64,000 nt of DNA, from positions 37,328,484 through 37,392,483 of the forward strand of contig CM062291.1 in NCBI GenBank assembly GCA_031216915.1, given 5' to 3'. The stretch is from Pictodentalium vernedei (taxonomy: Eukaryota; Mollusca; Scaphopoda; Dentaliida; Dentaliidae). A model generated the notes under the pieces. That model was not told where the DNA came from and ran no database searches. It saw nothing but the letters and a program-made list of their open reading frames with translations. Shown piece by piece: positions 1-11,880 of this stretch; position 1 is the stretch's first letter; each line of letters opens with the position of its first letter. The position numbers and the translations under genes were made by a program.

Positions 1-300
1 TTTTGAGTTACCAGCAAAGACACAGCCAGAGTCTTCAAGTGTTCAAGTGTAGGGGAGGTGATCAGTTAGATTTCTAACTGAGGTTGGGGTCCCAGCATGA
101 CATGCTGTAGACATGTGCCGAGGGCTGCAGATTCATGTTGGGGCAGAGTTTGAGTGAGGGTATCTCCCTTTCAATGGTGAGGGGTGCAAGGGCCTCCCTT
201 AGGGAAAATTCCCCAGATGGATTCTGAGGCCTCTCTCTGGCATAAATCTAGTGTCATTTTAACTACAAGAAAAATGCAACTCCCCATGCAGGTCTATGAG

Positions 301-466
301 TTTTCCCTAACACTGACCAGGCTACACAATGACTATAGACTGACAGCTATTCAGCCAATACCTACCCCTTCCAACTGACTTGCAGTCAGTTGGAAGGAGT
401 AAGTATTTGGCTAAATAGCAGTCACTCTATAGTCCTTGTGTAGCCTGGTCATTGTAAGGGAAATGG
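301..466. repeat. Imperfect palindrome (hairpin MITE-like)
   Basis: Two arms of about 70-80 bp face each other around a centre near 377 (CCAACTGACT / AGTCAGTTGG). Outer parts pair as CCAGGCTACACAATGACTATAG against CTATAGTCCTTGTGTAGCCTGG with gaps. No coding capacity. I did not find target duplications. Bases 1-300 and 467-721 around it hold nothing I recognise. Confidence 0.75.
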
Positions 467-759
467 AATGGCAAATTAAAAAAAACGGACCGGTCACAGA
501 TTCAAGTCAGAAGTTTAGAATATTTTGTCAGCTGAATGGAAAAGTCAGTGAATTTGAAAATCACTTTGGCTCTGACCGTTCAAACTTCTATCATCAGTCA
601 ATTAAAATGGTGGAATCCAGAAATTGAACGGAATCCGGAGTCGGAACACAGAGAATGACTAAAGCCGGTAACCACAACTGATCACCAATTGCAGATGGAA
701 AAACTGGGTCACGGACTGAAAGTTAAAAAACTTATAGTAATTTATATATTTTTTATACT

Positions 760-928
760 TACCAATGACCCAGACTTAGCTGGTGCTAACTCTAAAATAT
801 TAAGGGCCAAATGCAAATTTTGGGGATTGGGGGGTAAATTACATGTCCTATATGGTCCTCCATACTTTTACCCCACTGCGCATGCGCAGTGTCAAGGAGG
901 TCTCGAAACTGCCGCCAAAAATCATTCT
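760..928 (+). repeat. DIRS A1 left inverted terminal repeat
   Basis: Begins TACCAATGACCCAGACTTAG and ends at ATCATTCT. It is the inverted, diverged partner of 7529-7717. It carries the palindrome ACTGCGCATGCGCAGT at 875-890. Confidence 0.88.
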
Positions 929-1003
929 TACAACCAGTGCCTGGTAAGCGTTATGTACTCTGCAGGCAGGAATGAGTTCCCAACTCATGGGAGGGCCATC
1001 CCT

Positions 1004-1092
1004 GTCTGGGTCATTGGTAAGTATAAAAAATATATAAATTACTATCAATTTTTTAACATTTTTATACTGTACCAATGACCCAGACTTAGCTG
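1004..1092. repeat. DIRS A1 internal complementary region
   Basis: Bases 1004-1057 are the reverse complement of the left outer end (from 722) and 1058-1092 the reverse complement of the right outer end (to 7729), placed back to back. This is the circle-junction template characteristic of DIRS elements, located near the 3' end of the element. Confidence 0.88.
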
Positions 1093-1789
1093 AATAGTAA
1101 AAAGGTTGGAGGGCCTAGGACATAAGGAAAATCCAATAGACGCAATTACCTATAACAGACCTATCCCCTTAAGGAGAAAAGGAGAGATAGTCTTACATGT
1201 ATCTTTCTTATTTGTAACAAAAAAGAAAGACACAATACTATTGTGTAATTGAGCACAATAACATCAATGATCTCTATAAACATCAAGTATAACCCTTTAT
1301 ACTAATATTTTTTAAGGAAAGCCAACAAAAGCGGGAGTCTAGAGAAATGAGACTCTATATACTCATTTAAAAGTGTTAGGGGATTGTATATTAACGCTCA
1401 ATAAATCACGTGATATATACGAATGCTTCACACCAATCAACACTTAAAAAATATTACACAGATGAGTAAACATAGGCTTAACCCTAAATCATCTTGGAAC
1501 CGACAAGGAATAACTAAGTTCCAAGGGAGGTATTCCCTTGCTTTACACTATAAAGCAGGTGACCCAAGGGAACCCCCCCCCCTTTCCTTGCCCTGGATCA
1601 AATACTCCAGAGCAAAGAGGGCAGCAGGACAGAGTTACTGCCGGAACCGAAAGCCTATACACACATAGTTGCCACTATTTAGTAGACGACCTTCAGAGCA
1701 AAAAATAGAGGACCGAAACAATGTAGATCTGTAGAAAAGGACTTAATATTCTCAGATACAAAATCGTGAAAATGGAGGGCTAACACTAA

Positions 1790-1975
1790 TATGCAGCCCT
1801 CATTAAATCTGTAATAACCATATTAATAGCTGAAGCCCATGAAGTAGAAGAACTCTTACTTCATGAGCTTAAACTAAAACACAGACTGCTGAATGAAGAA
1901 ATAATCATAAGCAGAACTGACTGTAGATTGAATCCATCTGACCATAGAATGGACCGAAATGTGTAGGAAGCTTCC
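1790..1975 (-). pseudogene. DIRS A1 tyrosine recombinase remnant
   Basis: Only the C-terminal part of the recombinase survives. The sequence matches A2 at about 27760-27925 (the region of the HEVR motif and the downstream alpha-helices). Near 1960 it jumps directly to sequence matching A2 at about 28752. Roughly 830 bp, including the ARRVSEL arginine region and the core-binding domain, are missing. Frameshifts and substitutions break what remains. The protein would have been the DIRS integrase, which recombines a circular DNA intermediate into the genome. Confidence 0.8.
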
Positions 1976-3770
1976 ACGGTATGTCCCACAACAGACGCCT
2001 GAGTAAATAGTCCACAGTCTTGTGGAGCTAGAGAAGCTACCAACAGAATCTGCATTGAAATAATTACACTAGAGCAAAATCTGTTGAATCAACAACGCTG
2101 TAAGATACGCATATCTTATTATTCCGTCTGACAAGATCGCTAGAGCATTTATTGCAAATGCTCGAAGATCCAAACATAATGACACATACATCTGCAACTA
2201 ATTGTTGAGCTGCGTTGTGAATAATAGATCATTGGCCGCTCGCCATGGTAGCAATCTGATTGAAAACTTGTTTGTTGAAAGCCGATTCTGTCCACAACAA
2301 ACGGCCCCTCCGTGAAGGGAGTCCGCTAATACATTCGGACAACCCAGAATATGACGGACTGATAGGAGAACTTGATGTTCTAGTAGCAACTGGAAGATAC
2401 ATTCCGTTAACATAAATAACAGGATGGAATGAGTGCCTCTATAATTCCGAAAATACGCTAATACCGTTGAATTGTCGGACAGAATTAGCATATGAACATT
2501 CTGAATTACGCTATCCAATAACGTAGCTCAAGCCAAAATGACATCATACTTGATGTTTGAGTGCTGATAAGGTACTATGGAATCAAAAGACCCTGGCACT
2601 TCAATCCGTTGGGCTCAATGAAAAAGACCCAACCTCTTTACTGGCATCTGTCAAGACTCTAAAACTCGGATCCGGCAGTTGCAGTGGAACTACCTGAGTT
2701 AAGCCCAGAAAACTTGACCAAGTCTGAATCTCTTATTCACCTGATTAGACAAGACGATGTCTGTATCGAGCGATAGAAAGAATCTTCACTCTCCAATACT
2801 GAATTAACGAAATTTGGAGAGGACCAATGCGTAACTGCCCCATCGGAATAAAATCGCGGCAGTACTGCCTAAACGTATCAGTCTCATAAGATCTCTAGCT
2901 GAGACTTGTCTGAGCATAGACAATAGTGAGCACAACAACTGAATAATTTCGTTCGGAGTAACGGCAGACGAATGAAAAAGTTGTGCATTACGAAGCTCAT
3001 CCCCCGGTGGGTGAATGACTTGGATGATACCAAATCCGACTTCTCCTCGTTTATTTAAGAAACCCGAGACGTCAGAGCAATAGAAGCAGATTCTGCACAT
3101 AGTTCTGAAGTGTTAACTCATTGCCGTACCTGTATGAATGTTGTCCAGGTAGGCCGACGTTATTGCAAACGAATAAGTTCGGAAATGAGTCATTACCGAG
3201 TCTGTTATTCGAGTGACAGCCCAGGGGGCTAGATTCAGACCGAAGTATATTGCTCGGAACTGATATACGGCTCCTATGATAAGGAAGCGAAGATACTTTC
3301 TGAACGCCTGATGTACCATGGCGTGAAAGTACGCATCTTGAGATCTATGCATGTAGCATAATCGTAGACCCGAATACTTGCTCTGACCGATCGGGTGGAC
3401 TCCATATATAAACTTGGAGTCATGATCAGCTTGTTTATCCAGTTTCGAATAATGAGTGAACGGAACGAGCCGTCTAGTTTTTGGAACCAGACAAGGATGG
3501 TTGTAGAAACCTGGAAATTCCTGGATTTCTACGATCTCCATCGCGATCATTCCAGAAGAGACTAGACTTCTGATGGAAGTGAGTCTCTATCCTACTGACT
3601 TGGTGGAAGCTGAGTCCATCTTGGACTCCGAGTTGACAGAGGATTTCGTTTGAGGAACAATATTGTCCTTTCGAAATCACCCCTTGAATCCAAGGGACGT
3701 CCATAATCTATTCCCAAATAATTGAGAAACTTGACCGTCTTCCGCTCACTAGTACACGATAGAGGTTAAA
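1976..3770 (-). pseudogene. DIRS A1 reverse transcriptase/RNase H pseudogene
   Basis: Broken open frames at 2198-2518, 2804-3100 and 3113-3550 are recognisable RNase H and reverse-transcriptase segments. Motifs visible include ILSDNSTV and SVRHILG (RNase H and connection region) and FGLNLAPWA just before the catalytic core. The catalytic YLDD box reads YLDN (near 3141-3152), so the second aspartate is lost. The pieces lie in different frames and contain stops, so the copy is inactive. A2 at 28584-30516 is the intact comparison. Confidence 0.85.
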
Positions 3771-6660
3771 ACCATTACCTCCTGATCCTGCGAGGCTTGC
3801 GGAAGGAGAAGCCATGTCTCGATCCGCACCTTGCCCCGTCGACCTAGGGACGTCTGACCGTAATTACGGCCCCTATAAGAGTCGCTACCCTTACGGTCTC
3901 TAGAATAAGACCTAGAGGACGCATAGGAACCTTATAGGAACTTCCCTTGGACGTATTCGTCCCAGAAGTGCCTGTCTTACTCTTCTCTGCTGAATCCGAC
4001 TATATGGAAGCAAATTTTAATAGCAGAGAGTCTAAAGCTTTCTAAGTTAACTGATCATAGACTGCGGAAAGCTTGCCGTCAAAGAAAACTCTCCGGAGAC
4101 TGGAGCGACTCTGAGAGAGTTTTTCACCTTACTATCTACACGCGTGGATGTAGCCAGGACTGCGTCACGTCTAACCAGCTCCATATTGTCACTAAAGGAC
4201 GGAAATTTACGTGAGGCCCTTGAAAGAACTCTTAAGGAGATTGTGCATCCTAGAATTCTTTTTCCTTGCGACGTAATGATAACGTTTTGGTAAGGTGATC
4301 TGCGTACGATGATGCGTCTAAGCTGACCCTGCTAGATGATATTGTTATTTCCAACATCGTGGTTGGAATTGTGGAATTGACATAGACGACAGTAAAAAAA
4401 AAAAAACAATACTGGGTCCTGACCTGGTCGTCTGGACACAGAGAACTCTCAGAATGCTCTGTCCTGCCGTTTCAAAATATTCGTCGAATTGATGAAAGGC
4501 AGATGTAGAACAAATTGCCAATAAGAAACCTGACCTGCCCATTTAGGTAGCAAGTTAAATAATATAGCGTCATTCAACAGATCAATGTCCGTGAGACATA
4601 TCTGGAATATGTCGGAAACTGAGGGATGATGACTCTAAACCGATTAAGAATTCTGTGTCCAGTGGCACTACCAGTCTCTTATCCGGCAACGCAGCATTTT
4701 TTGGTCGGGAGGAATGTCAGATGACAATGCCGGATGCACTCTACGGCAATTATGTTGTTCCGAAAAGGGAAAATACAACTCATCTGTATCCCTTTCTCCA
4801 TCCTGTCAGACCACTTGTAATTCTTGGTCGTCCGTGTCTGAACCTGCAGCAGAACGTACCAACCCAGCTTCCTCGGATAATTCCTGATCCGACAGAGTTA
4901 CTGTCGGTTGCTGGAATGCTGCGATAATTGTGCTATTTGCGATAGCATGTCCGTAACAGAGACCTGTGGAGCGGCGGTCTTACAGGATTTAGCCGCCGGG
5001 AGCTCCTTGGATGTTCACTCTTGCATACATCTAATATGTGAACGTCCAGAGTATGAAGGCCTCGTATCCTTGGCTACCGGATGGCGTGACCTGGTCGCCG
5101 TAGAATCCCTGGTCAGTGAAGTTGGTTGAATATCACAGGTCACGTAGCCAAGGTGCGGTCGCGAGTGCTGCCGTGAGGATGAGGAAGCCGAAAGAGCAGT
5201 CTCTCCGGACTGTCTATATAACGGAGCGTCCCGAACGGTGGATGTATGCTCCGATTGAGCAATGTTTTGTACCACAACATCTGGACCCAGATGTTGTAAT
5301 ACGAGAGAGGAACCTCTCTCGCTCGCAGCCCGATGGACCTGGACGAGCTAGGAACCGGACTAATAGGCATCCTCCGTACCATCCTCGTATCCGTCGACAC
5401 TGGGTGTGCACATTGTATTTTATAGTGCTCGCATCACCCAAATCTCCTTCCTGGACCGCAACGGACGAACTTGGGTGCTGAGCCATTCGGTGAATGGTCG
5501 CGACACCGGGCAAGCTAGCGGACGCCAACGCCGTCGATCCTACTTGGGACCTCTTAGGCAATTGATGTATCTGTATGAGCACTTTACCGCTAGCTCTTCA
5601 CTTGACTGTGACAATGGAAGCACCCTTACAAAGACTTCACGGTAACAATACCTAGTTCATGTTACCCTATGAGACCTGCGGACCTGCGGTCCTTCGTGAA
5701 ATATCTGCTGGAAGCTCCCGGGACGTTCTTTCCTGCATTTATATAATATGCGAACGTCCCGACTGGAAAGGTCTCGTATCCTTGGTTAGCAGATGGAGTG
5801 ACCTGGTCGACGTGTATTCCTTGGTCGACAAAGCAGGAACACCAGGGACGTTCAGTCCTGCATTTATATAATATGCGAACGGCCCCCGTAAATCTGTGGT
5901 CACATAGCCAAGGAGCGGTCGTGTGTGTTGACGAGGATGAGGAAGCCAATATACCAGCCGCGTCGGACTGTCATGCGACGGAGTGTTCCGAGCAAGAGGA
6001 GTGGACGTAAGCTCCGACTAAGCGAACAACATAAACAACATCGCGGCACAAATGTTGATGCAAGAGAGAGGCGGCCTCTCTCGCTCTCGGTCCGGGGGAC
6101 CTGGACGAGCTAGCTACCGGACGGACAGGCTTCCTCCGTACTAGCCTCGGATCCGTCATTGCTGGGTGTGCACATCTGAAGTTTTATAGTGCTCGCATCA
6201 CCCAATCTGCTTCCTTGGACCGCAACAGACTAACCCGGGTGCTGTACCATTTTTTCCTGGTGAATGGACGCGACACCGGGCGGACAAGCGGTCGACAATG
6301 TCTTCGAGAGAACTAGCTAACTCCCAGCAATTGTCGTAATACCTTGAGCACTTCCTGCTAGCCCTACTATTGCAATGACGGAGACACACTTATTGAAGAC
6401 ATCACGGAAATATCACTCTGAATTCTGAAAAAGAAAATGATAGAATATAGTGACCCTACGGAGAGAGGACCGTAATGGACCCCTCACTGCTAATAAAATA
6501 CCGTGACACCCGTCTCCAATGATGTCATATCAATCAACACACACAGAGCAAGAATTAATGCGACTACATAGACTATAAGAAACACAATGAACTTGTGAAT
6601 TAGAAGAAGATATCCTCGCATTACGAATGAAGAATATTTTTTCCAACCAGAAAAAAACAT
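3771..6660 (-). pseudogene. DIRS A1 gag pseudogene with internal duplication
   Basis: This matches the gag region of A2 (30574-32719), starting with the Arg/Ser-rich C-terminal tail near 3800-4000 and running to the N-terminal part near 6400-6660. A segment of about 0.7 kb occurs twice in tandem (about 4949-5655 and about 5660-6410). For example, the GCATCACCCAA / GACACCGGGC block appears near 5430-5510 and again near 6190-6280. A2 has one copy. Many frameshifts and stops; not functional. Confidence 0.78.
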
Positions 6661-7528
6661 ACACCGTCATATTACTCGCACTAACCCTTGAAATAAATAT
6701 ACATATATATTATAATACATTATAACATTTCAGAAGAAAATAATTTAAAAAAAAAAAAAATTTTCAGAAGAGCCCAAGTTCCCAATGGGAACCTTGAGCC
6801 CAAGGATCTCAAAAAAGCCTAAGAGTGGACAAAAATTTTAAAGGATTTTGAAAAATTAATGTAATACTTACGGACAATATTAATATATCTGGCTATGAAC
6901 TAAATTAAGCAGAAGACAAGTAATCACTGTCAGAAGTAACAGTTGTCAACATAAGCAAAAGTGTCAACAAACCGGAAACATGACTCCAGGCACTGAAACA
7001 AACAAAGCCCAAAATCAGTTACCAATTTAAACACTATCTGATGCAAAACAGAGGCTTCCAGAGAAGAAACTGTAGAACATCAGATGGTAGATGCAGACCA
7101 AAACGCCTAAACACCCCTGGGGTGAGGACGTAAACATGGGGAAAAAACAGAAAATAATTCTGTTACCAAGGCAAAAACTCCCAAGAAATTTTAGTAATAA
7201 ACATTACAAAAAATAAGCCAAAAGCATGGGAGAATAGGTAGGGGGGAATAAAGGAAAGGGAGAGAGGAAACACTGATTAAACAATGGAATATTCATAGCA
7301 AGAATGACCACAACAAGGTCATACCTCGAAAATAGGTAACATGAATAATTTCGTAAAATAATTATAAGTTACAGCCCTGAACATTTGTTTCCACTGTTCT
7401 TTCCTCTCCACCTTCTATTTCCACCATATATCCACCATTTCTCTCATAATTATGCGTCTGGCATCATTTAAACTGAGATTTACAAGCACAAATATCAGTC
7501 AGTTGTAACTGAATTGAGGGCCAAACAA

Positions 7529-7717
7529 AGAATGATAATTGCGCGAATTTCGGGACCTCCTTGACACTGCACATGCGCAGTGGAGTAAAAGTATGGAGGA
7601 CCATATAGGACATGTAATTTTCGGTTTTAGATGCAAATTTGGGGGATTGGGGGGTAAAATTTGTGTTTGGCCCTAAATATTTTAGAGTTAGCACCAGCTA
7701 AGTCTGGGTCATTGGTA
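7529..7717 (-). repeat. DIRS A1 right inverted terminal repeat
   Basis: Inverted partner of 760-928, ending GGGTCATTGGTA. The central palindrome here is TGCACATGCGCA (7568-7579), one base off the form in the other repeats. The element ends at 7729. Confidence 0.88.
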
Positions 7718-7729
7718 CAGTATAAAAAT

Positions 7730-9108
7730 ATTCAAATCGACTGGTTGGAAAAGTTGAAAACATGAAGAAAATTGATTTCTCTAAATTTCCAATTATTGAA
7801 ATTTATAACTTTGAATTTCCAACTATTGAAAATTATGATGTTAATGGGCAGGGGGGGTGGGGTGGGGGGGCAGGCAGGAGACCCTGATAACCCACCCCCA
7901 CAGAGCCCCCACCACACTGTCGCTATGTGCCTGGTCACCAGGCCTAAAATATTTAACTAGTATATGCTCAGTCTCAGAGTTAGCTACCACAACAACAAGC
8001 CACAAGAAATTAAATTGTGGATACACAATGTTAACAATACCAGCTTCAGGCATTTAAATAGACACCCATTCAGTGCCAGATTATCCTGGAAACAAAATTA
8101 CCATATGCAAAGGGCTCCCCACTTTCAAGGGTTCCAAGCTAAATGCTTTCAAGCTATCAACTTGGATTGGCCATTCACAAATTCTGTGTTGACAAAAATG
8201 GATTGTTCATTTTGTTATGCACTTTTAGCGAAAGTTAAAAGCCTGTAAATCATTTCTGTGTGAATAAAATATAGAATTAACCCTCTATAAGTGGATTTTG
8301 AAGGCACACATGTGCTTTGTGTGTTTAAATAAAGTTTCTCAACTGAAATGAGTTCCAATTAGTAACTAAACAGAGGATTTTCAGAACGCACTCACAGTAA
8401 CAAAGAATCACATAAGTTTGTCATTGTTTGATAGTCTTTGTTGAAGCCAATACAATTTAGTGCTTCTTTAAGGCCTTTAGAACATATGCTACACAGAGGC
8501 AGACTGGGCATATGGTCCACCCGAAAATTTCCCAGTGCCCCCCCCCCCCCCCCCCCCCCATTGGGAGACACCCAGGGCACCCACCTCACCCCAAAAAAAG
8601 AATTTACGCAGTCCAACATCTCTTGGTGCAGGAAATTATGTGAAAATGATCGAAAGTTGAAATGGATCTGATTGCATAGACTGTCGGTTTATCAAAATGT
8701 CTTCTATGCCATTGGCCGTCCACATAGAGGGCATTTCGATATACCAGCAGTTCTTTCAGTTCTAAAAATAAAAATTTTCTTCCATTGGGCCAAAATATGG
8801 TCAGTCTGATGAGTCCTGGGCCCCCTTTGGAGTGACAGATTATACAAAAATGGCACTGAAATTGTTCTCTATGTGGACAGCCACTGACCACTCAGATGCA
8901 TGGAAGCAGCGTTCTTTCGGTTCAAAAAATCAAAATTTTGTCCAGGTCCAGGGCTCCCTTGGTACATTTCCTGATAACATTTTTAGCCCAGTCCACCCGA
9001 TGCTACAGGCCCAGCTCTAGCTTAATCTGGCCATGCACCTATTGAAGGCTTCCACTCTCAGTGTCAACAGTACATTGTACTACAATTCAGATAAAGGTAT
9101 AATACACT
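7730..9108. other. Non-coding stretch with homopolymer tracts
   Basis: No gene found. It contains short AT-rich direct repeats (TTTCCAATTATTGAAATTTA and relatives, 7775-7830), a G-rich tract near 7847-7870 and a C run at 8541-8559. The part from about 8490 to 9020 looks like old repeat sequence but I could not define its ends. Confidence 0.5.
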
Positions 9109-9745
9109 TTATCATATGACTCGTCCGTTTTGTTCACTTTAAAACATTTGATATTTTGTTTTCATATTAATCAGTGATAAATAAATTGGCCAATTTCAAA
9201 ACTTGACAATTTGATTGGCTAAACAAAATACAACTGGGTCACATTTGCATAATTTCAGTACGGAAAATTTACGTTATCTGTCCTATTTAGGGCGGGTTAT
9301 ATTGTACATGTATTAATCTTTTACCTGCAAGAAAAACGCCATTCCTTTTTTTTTAATATTTTCACTTTTTGCTTCCAAAACATAGGTTATGAGCCCTCAT
9401 TGGAACGAGCTCAATGAGCTCGTTCCAATGAGGGATCATAACCTATGTTTTGGAAGAAAAAAATGAATTTTTTTTAGTTATACGAGGTTGTTTTTTCCAA
9501 GTGCAGTCTGCAACTCAAGTTAGGTGATGGGTTAAAAAGTCATACTAAGTGGCTAATTTGTGTGTGTGTGTGTCATATGATAAATAGAATATGAAATGAG
9601 TGTTTTTCTCATATAATATTTATGAAACTCATCCGAATTTTCCGTTTGAGCTTGCCAGAGGCTCGCCAAAACGGAAAATTCTTAGACTCGTTTCATAAAT
9701 ATTATATGAGAAAAACACTCATTCCATATCCTCTATTTGTCACAC
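9109..9745 (+). repeat. Left arm of long inverted repeat flanking an ERCC4 exon
   Basis: This composite repeat begins TTATCATATGACTCGTCCG and includes MITE M1 and a hairpin at about 9586-9743 (arms with GAGTGTTTTTCTCATAT). Its reverse complement occurs at 11878-12503 continued at 14971-15033. The right arm is split by the Crypton-like insertion; this left arm preserves the unsplit site (CATATTAATCAGTGATAAAT, with TAAT at 9168-9171). It ends about 40 nt from the splice donor of the exon at 9785-9933. Confidence 0.88.
9313..9535. mobile_element. TTAA hairpin MITE, copy M1
   Basis: Flanked by TTAA at 9313-9316 and 9532-9535, with a near-perfect central palindrome (AACATAGGTTATG...CATAACCTATGTT around GAGCTCAATGAGCTC). 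The ends are decayed. It lies in the left inverted-repeat arm, opposite M2 in the right arm. Confidence 0.8.
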
Positions 9746-9784
9746 TAAATTCTTGTGTAAGTTTTATACAATAATCATACTTAC

Positions 9785-9933
9785 TGTAATAATTGCCTCA
9801 GTGTCTTCAAATCAGTAACAAGTTGTCTCGCTTTTGGTCCAACTTCATTCCATATAGGATCTAATTGGAATCGTATAATTCTATCAAATGATCTTCCAAT
9901 TGCATTTTCCACACTGATTTCTTCTACATCAAT
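9785..9933 (-). CDS. ERCC4: ERCC4 (XPF) exon, end of helicase-like domain
   Basis: Coding exon of the XPF subunit of the XPF-ERCC1 structure-specific endonuclease, used in nucleotide-excision and crosslink repair in the nucleus. It is 149 bp, 49 codons plus two bases. The peptide has the family landmarks VENAIGRSFDRIIR, LDPIW and DLKTLRQLLQ, which align without gaps to the segment of vertebrate ERCC4 after ACLKELK. The acceptor is TTTAG before ATTGAT; the donor is ACA/GTAAGT. It starts in phase 0 and leaves phase 2 (CA, completing a Gln). The preceding exon is 30.4 kb away at 40359-40472. The next exon is not in the window. Long inverted repeats lie on both sides of it. Confidence 0.95.
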
Positions 9934-10044
9934 CTAAATTAGTACCAAATAAAGATTGAATAAGATGACATTGAATCAATTTACTGGTTGAGTGTTAGAA
10001 GCAACTATCAGGGCTCTACTGAAAAATGCTGAAAGCCACGATAG

Positions 10045-10295
10045 TACAGTATGTGGAGAGTGGATTGCAACTAAATCACCCATGGAGTGGAGTTATCACC
10101 CAAGCTATAACTTTCAAATTTTGTACATATCGACAAAAAACACAAGCAATGTTTCAGCCAATGAACCTCCGGGTAGTTCATTGGCTGAAACTTTGCTTGT
10201 GCTGGTTACGCTTTGCAACAAATTTGCAATTATTGCCTGGGTGGAATCTCCACTCTGTGAGTGATTAAGTAATAATACACTTTCCACGTACTGCA
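10045..10295. mobile_element. Hairpin MITE (TACAGTACGTGGAGAGT family), copy 1
   Basis: Terminal inverted repeat TACAGTATGTGGAGAGTG / TTTCCACGTACTGCA with an imperfect palindromic interior centred on TTTCAGCCAATGAAC / GTTCATTGGCTGAAA. A sister copy is at 40613-40839. It lies about 110 bp upstream of the acceptor of the ERCC4 exon at 9785-9933. Confidence 0.8.
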
Positions 10296-10512
10296 GCTTT
10301 ACACTGTTTACACTAATTTGTAGTTGGCTACGCAAGTAAAATATTAATATAAAATTGTTTTGGTACATTTTATTGAAGGCTGCCAACTGGCACTCTCCAA
10401 AAAATTACAACAAAACAATTATTTAGGGGCACTATTTTCCTATCTAAGGTTCTCTTTGCTAATAATGTGATTTAGTATATGCCAGCCTGTGAATTATTGC
10501 AAATCTATCGAC

Positions 10513-11355
10513 TAGGGCTGTCGCGATTATTCAATTAGTCGACTAACCATCGACTATTGAAGTAGTCGAAGTTTTTTATTTTTAGTCGATCGTCGTTCAT
10601 TTTCAAGGTGGTACACGTCTACTACACGTCGGGGCTAAATTGCATTGTTTTGTGAGGTGAATGATCAATGAAGGTGAATAACTTTAAATATCTAACCATA
10701 GTTAACATTCATATCCGGAAGACTGTACGACTGTCACTGACTGTGTAAGAAAGAACACTCACAGTTACTCGAGAAGAATAGATTCTTCTGCATTTCTCCA
10801 GTCTTGTACACACGAATGCACCCATTGGAAAACCCAAAGCGCGGAAGTGACAAAATTATGACGAAAGTCAGAACGTCAGATCACTTCTCAAAGTTCGGAA
10901 CTTCAGACTAAGATTCAATTTTAACAACTGACGAGGGAATGCATAGATCTCAATGTTCAAAATTTCGAGAAACTTATTGCAGAAAGGAAACATATGCAGG
11001 AACGTTCTTTGGTAAATTCATTTTAATTCATCGGCTTCAATCTAGTTCAAACATGGACCCGCAGTCAGTAATATTATTTTGGGAGTTGGTACGTCCTACA
11101 GGACGTACCAACCCCAAAAATTATATTACGGACTGTGGGTCCAAGATTGGACTACATGTAGCTTCAGTCGGGACCGATTTGTTGTTCCCACAACCCCACT
11201 TCGTCTGAACACACTGATGCCATTGTCATTTTCAGAGTTTTACGAACAGAAGAATGATTTGCTAAAAAATCATGGGAAGCGACGATTAATCGACTAACCG
11301 TCGATTACTGGTCACGATTAGTCGATTACAAAAAATGATGGTCGCGACAGCCCTA
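10513..11355. mobile_element. Non-autonomous hAT element (8-bp TSD CTATCGAC)
   Basis: The ends are an inverted pair, TAGGGCTGTCGCGA on the left and TCGCGACAGCCCTA on the right, followed inward by repeated AGTCGACTAA / TAATCGACTA motifs. The 8-bp target duplication CTATCGAC lies at 10505-10512 and 11356-11363. Eight-base duplications and AGGG-type ends indicate the hAT superfamily. The 843 bp interior has no transposase frame; it carries a perfect short palindrome (GTTGGTACGTCCTACAGGAC onward) near 11092-11112. Confidence 0.9.
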
Positions 11356-11395
11356 CTATCGACTTGATCGATATCGAGAAATATTCCTCAGTAGA

Positions 11396-11880
11396 TTCCT
11401 AAATGACGTCACATTTCATCGCAAAATGTTGCCTTGAAGGATCGATCAGCTGATCTTCTTATTGTTTTGAAATGTATGCATTTTGGGTCTAATGGGACTG
11501 AATGATATGCAATAAAATATCTTGTAGCATATAATAAAAAAGAAAATCTACTCTATTTTAGTCAGCGTCAGGAATTATCTCATGAGTGTGGACCTGAAAG
11601 TCTTATTTTTCACAAGCGCTTACGCGAGTGAAAAGTAATACTTTCAGGTCCACACGATGAATTTTTTCAGTGGCTTCCTAAATGACGTTACGCTTTGGCG
11701 CATGTCATCACCTTGAGCACCGCCTTGAAGGAACTATCAGCAGCTTTTTGTTATGGTCTTGAAACTGTTCGCAGTCAAATTGAGCAGAATATTGAGCATT
11801 AAAATGTCATGTAGCAAACAATAAAAAGAAAATTTACACTCGTGAAACATAAAACTTTCAGGTCCACACTCATGAGATAA
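11396..11880. repeat. Two direct repeat units separated by a palindrome
   Basis: Units at about 11396-11580 and 11687-11880 share TCCTAAATGACGT, GCCTTGAAGGA, ATCAGC and TAATAAAAA blocks in order. Between them (11588-11660) is a palindrome, GGACCTGAAAGT...ACTTTCAGGTCC. A third unit lies at 19018-19212. Confidence 0.7.

Larger units (their letters stand above)
722..7729 (-). mobile_element. DIRS-like retrotransposon, copy A1 (decayed)
   Basis: This is a degenerate DIRS element whose coding strand is minus. Both inverted terminal repeats are present (760-928 and 7529-7717). The internal complementary region at 1004-1092 matches the two outer ends and so fixes them at GTTAAAAAAC (722) and GTATAAAAAT (7729). 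Between them lie broken pieces of the tyrosine recombinase, RNase H, reverse transcriptase and gag, in the same order as copy A2 at 26641-33756. Relative to A2 it has lost most of the recombinase, has a duplicated gag segment and carries many frameshifts. It lies downstream of the ERCC4 exon at 9785-9933, presumably in the next intron. Confidence 0.9.

Noticed and set aside
1-9784. Next ERCC4 exon left of 9785
   Set aside because: No segment resembling the sequence expected after LRQLLQ was found; the stretch is mostly DIRS copy A1.
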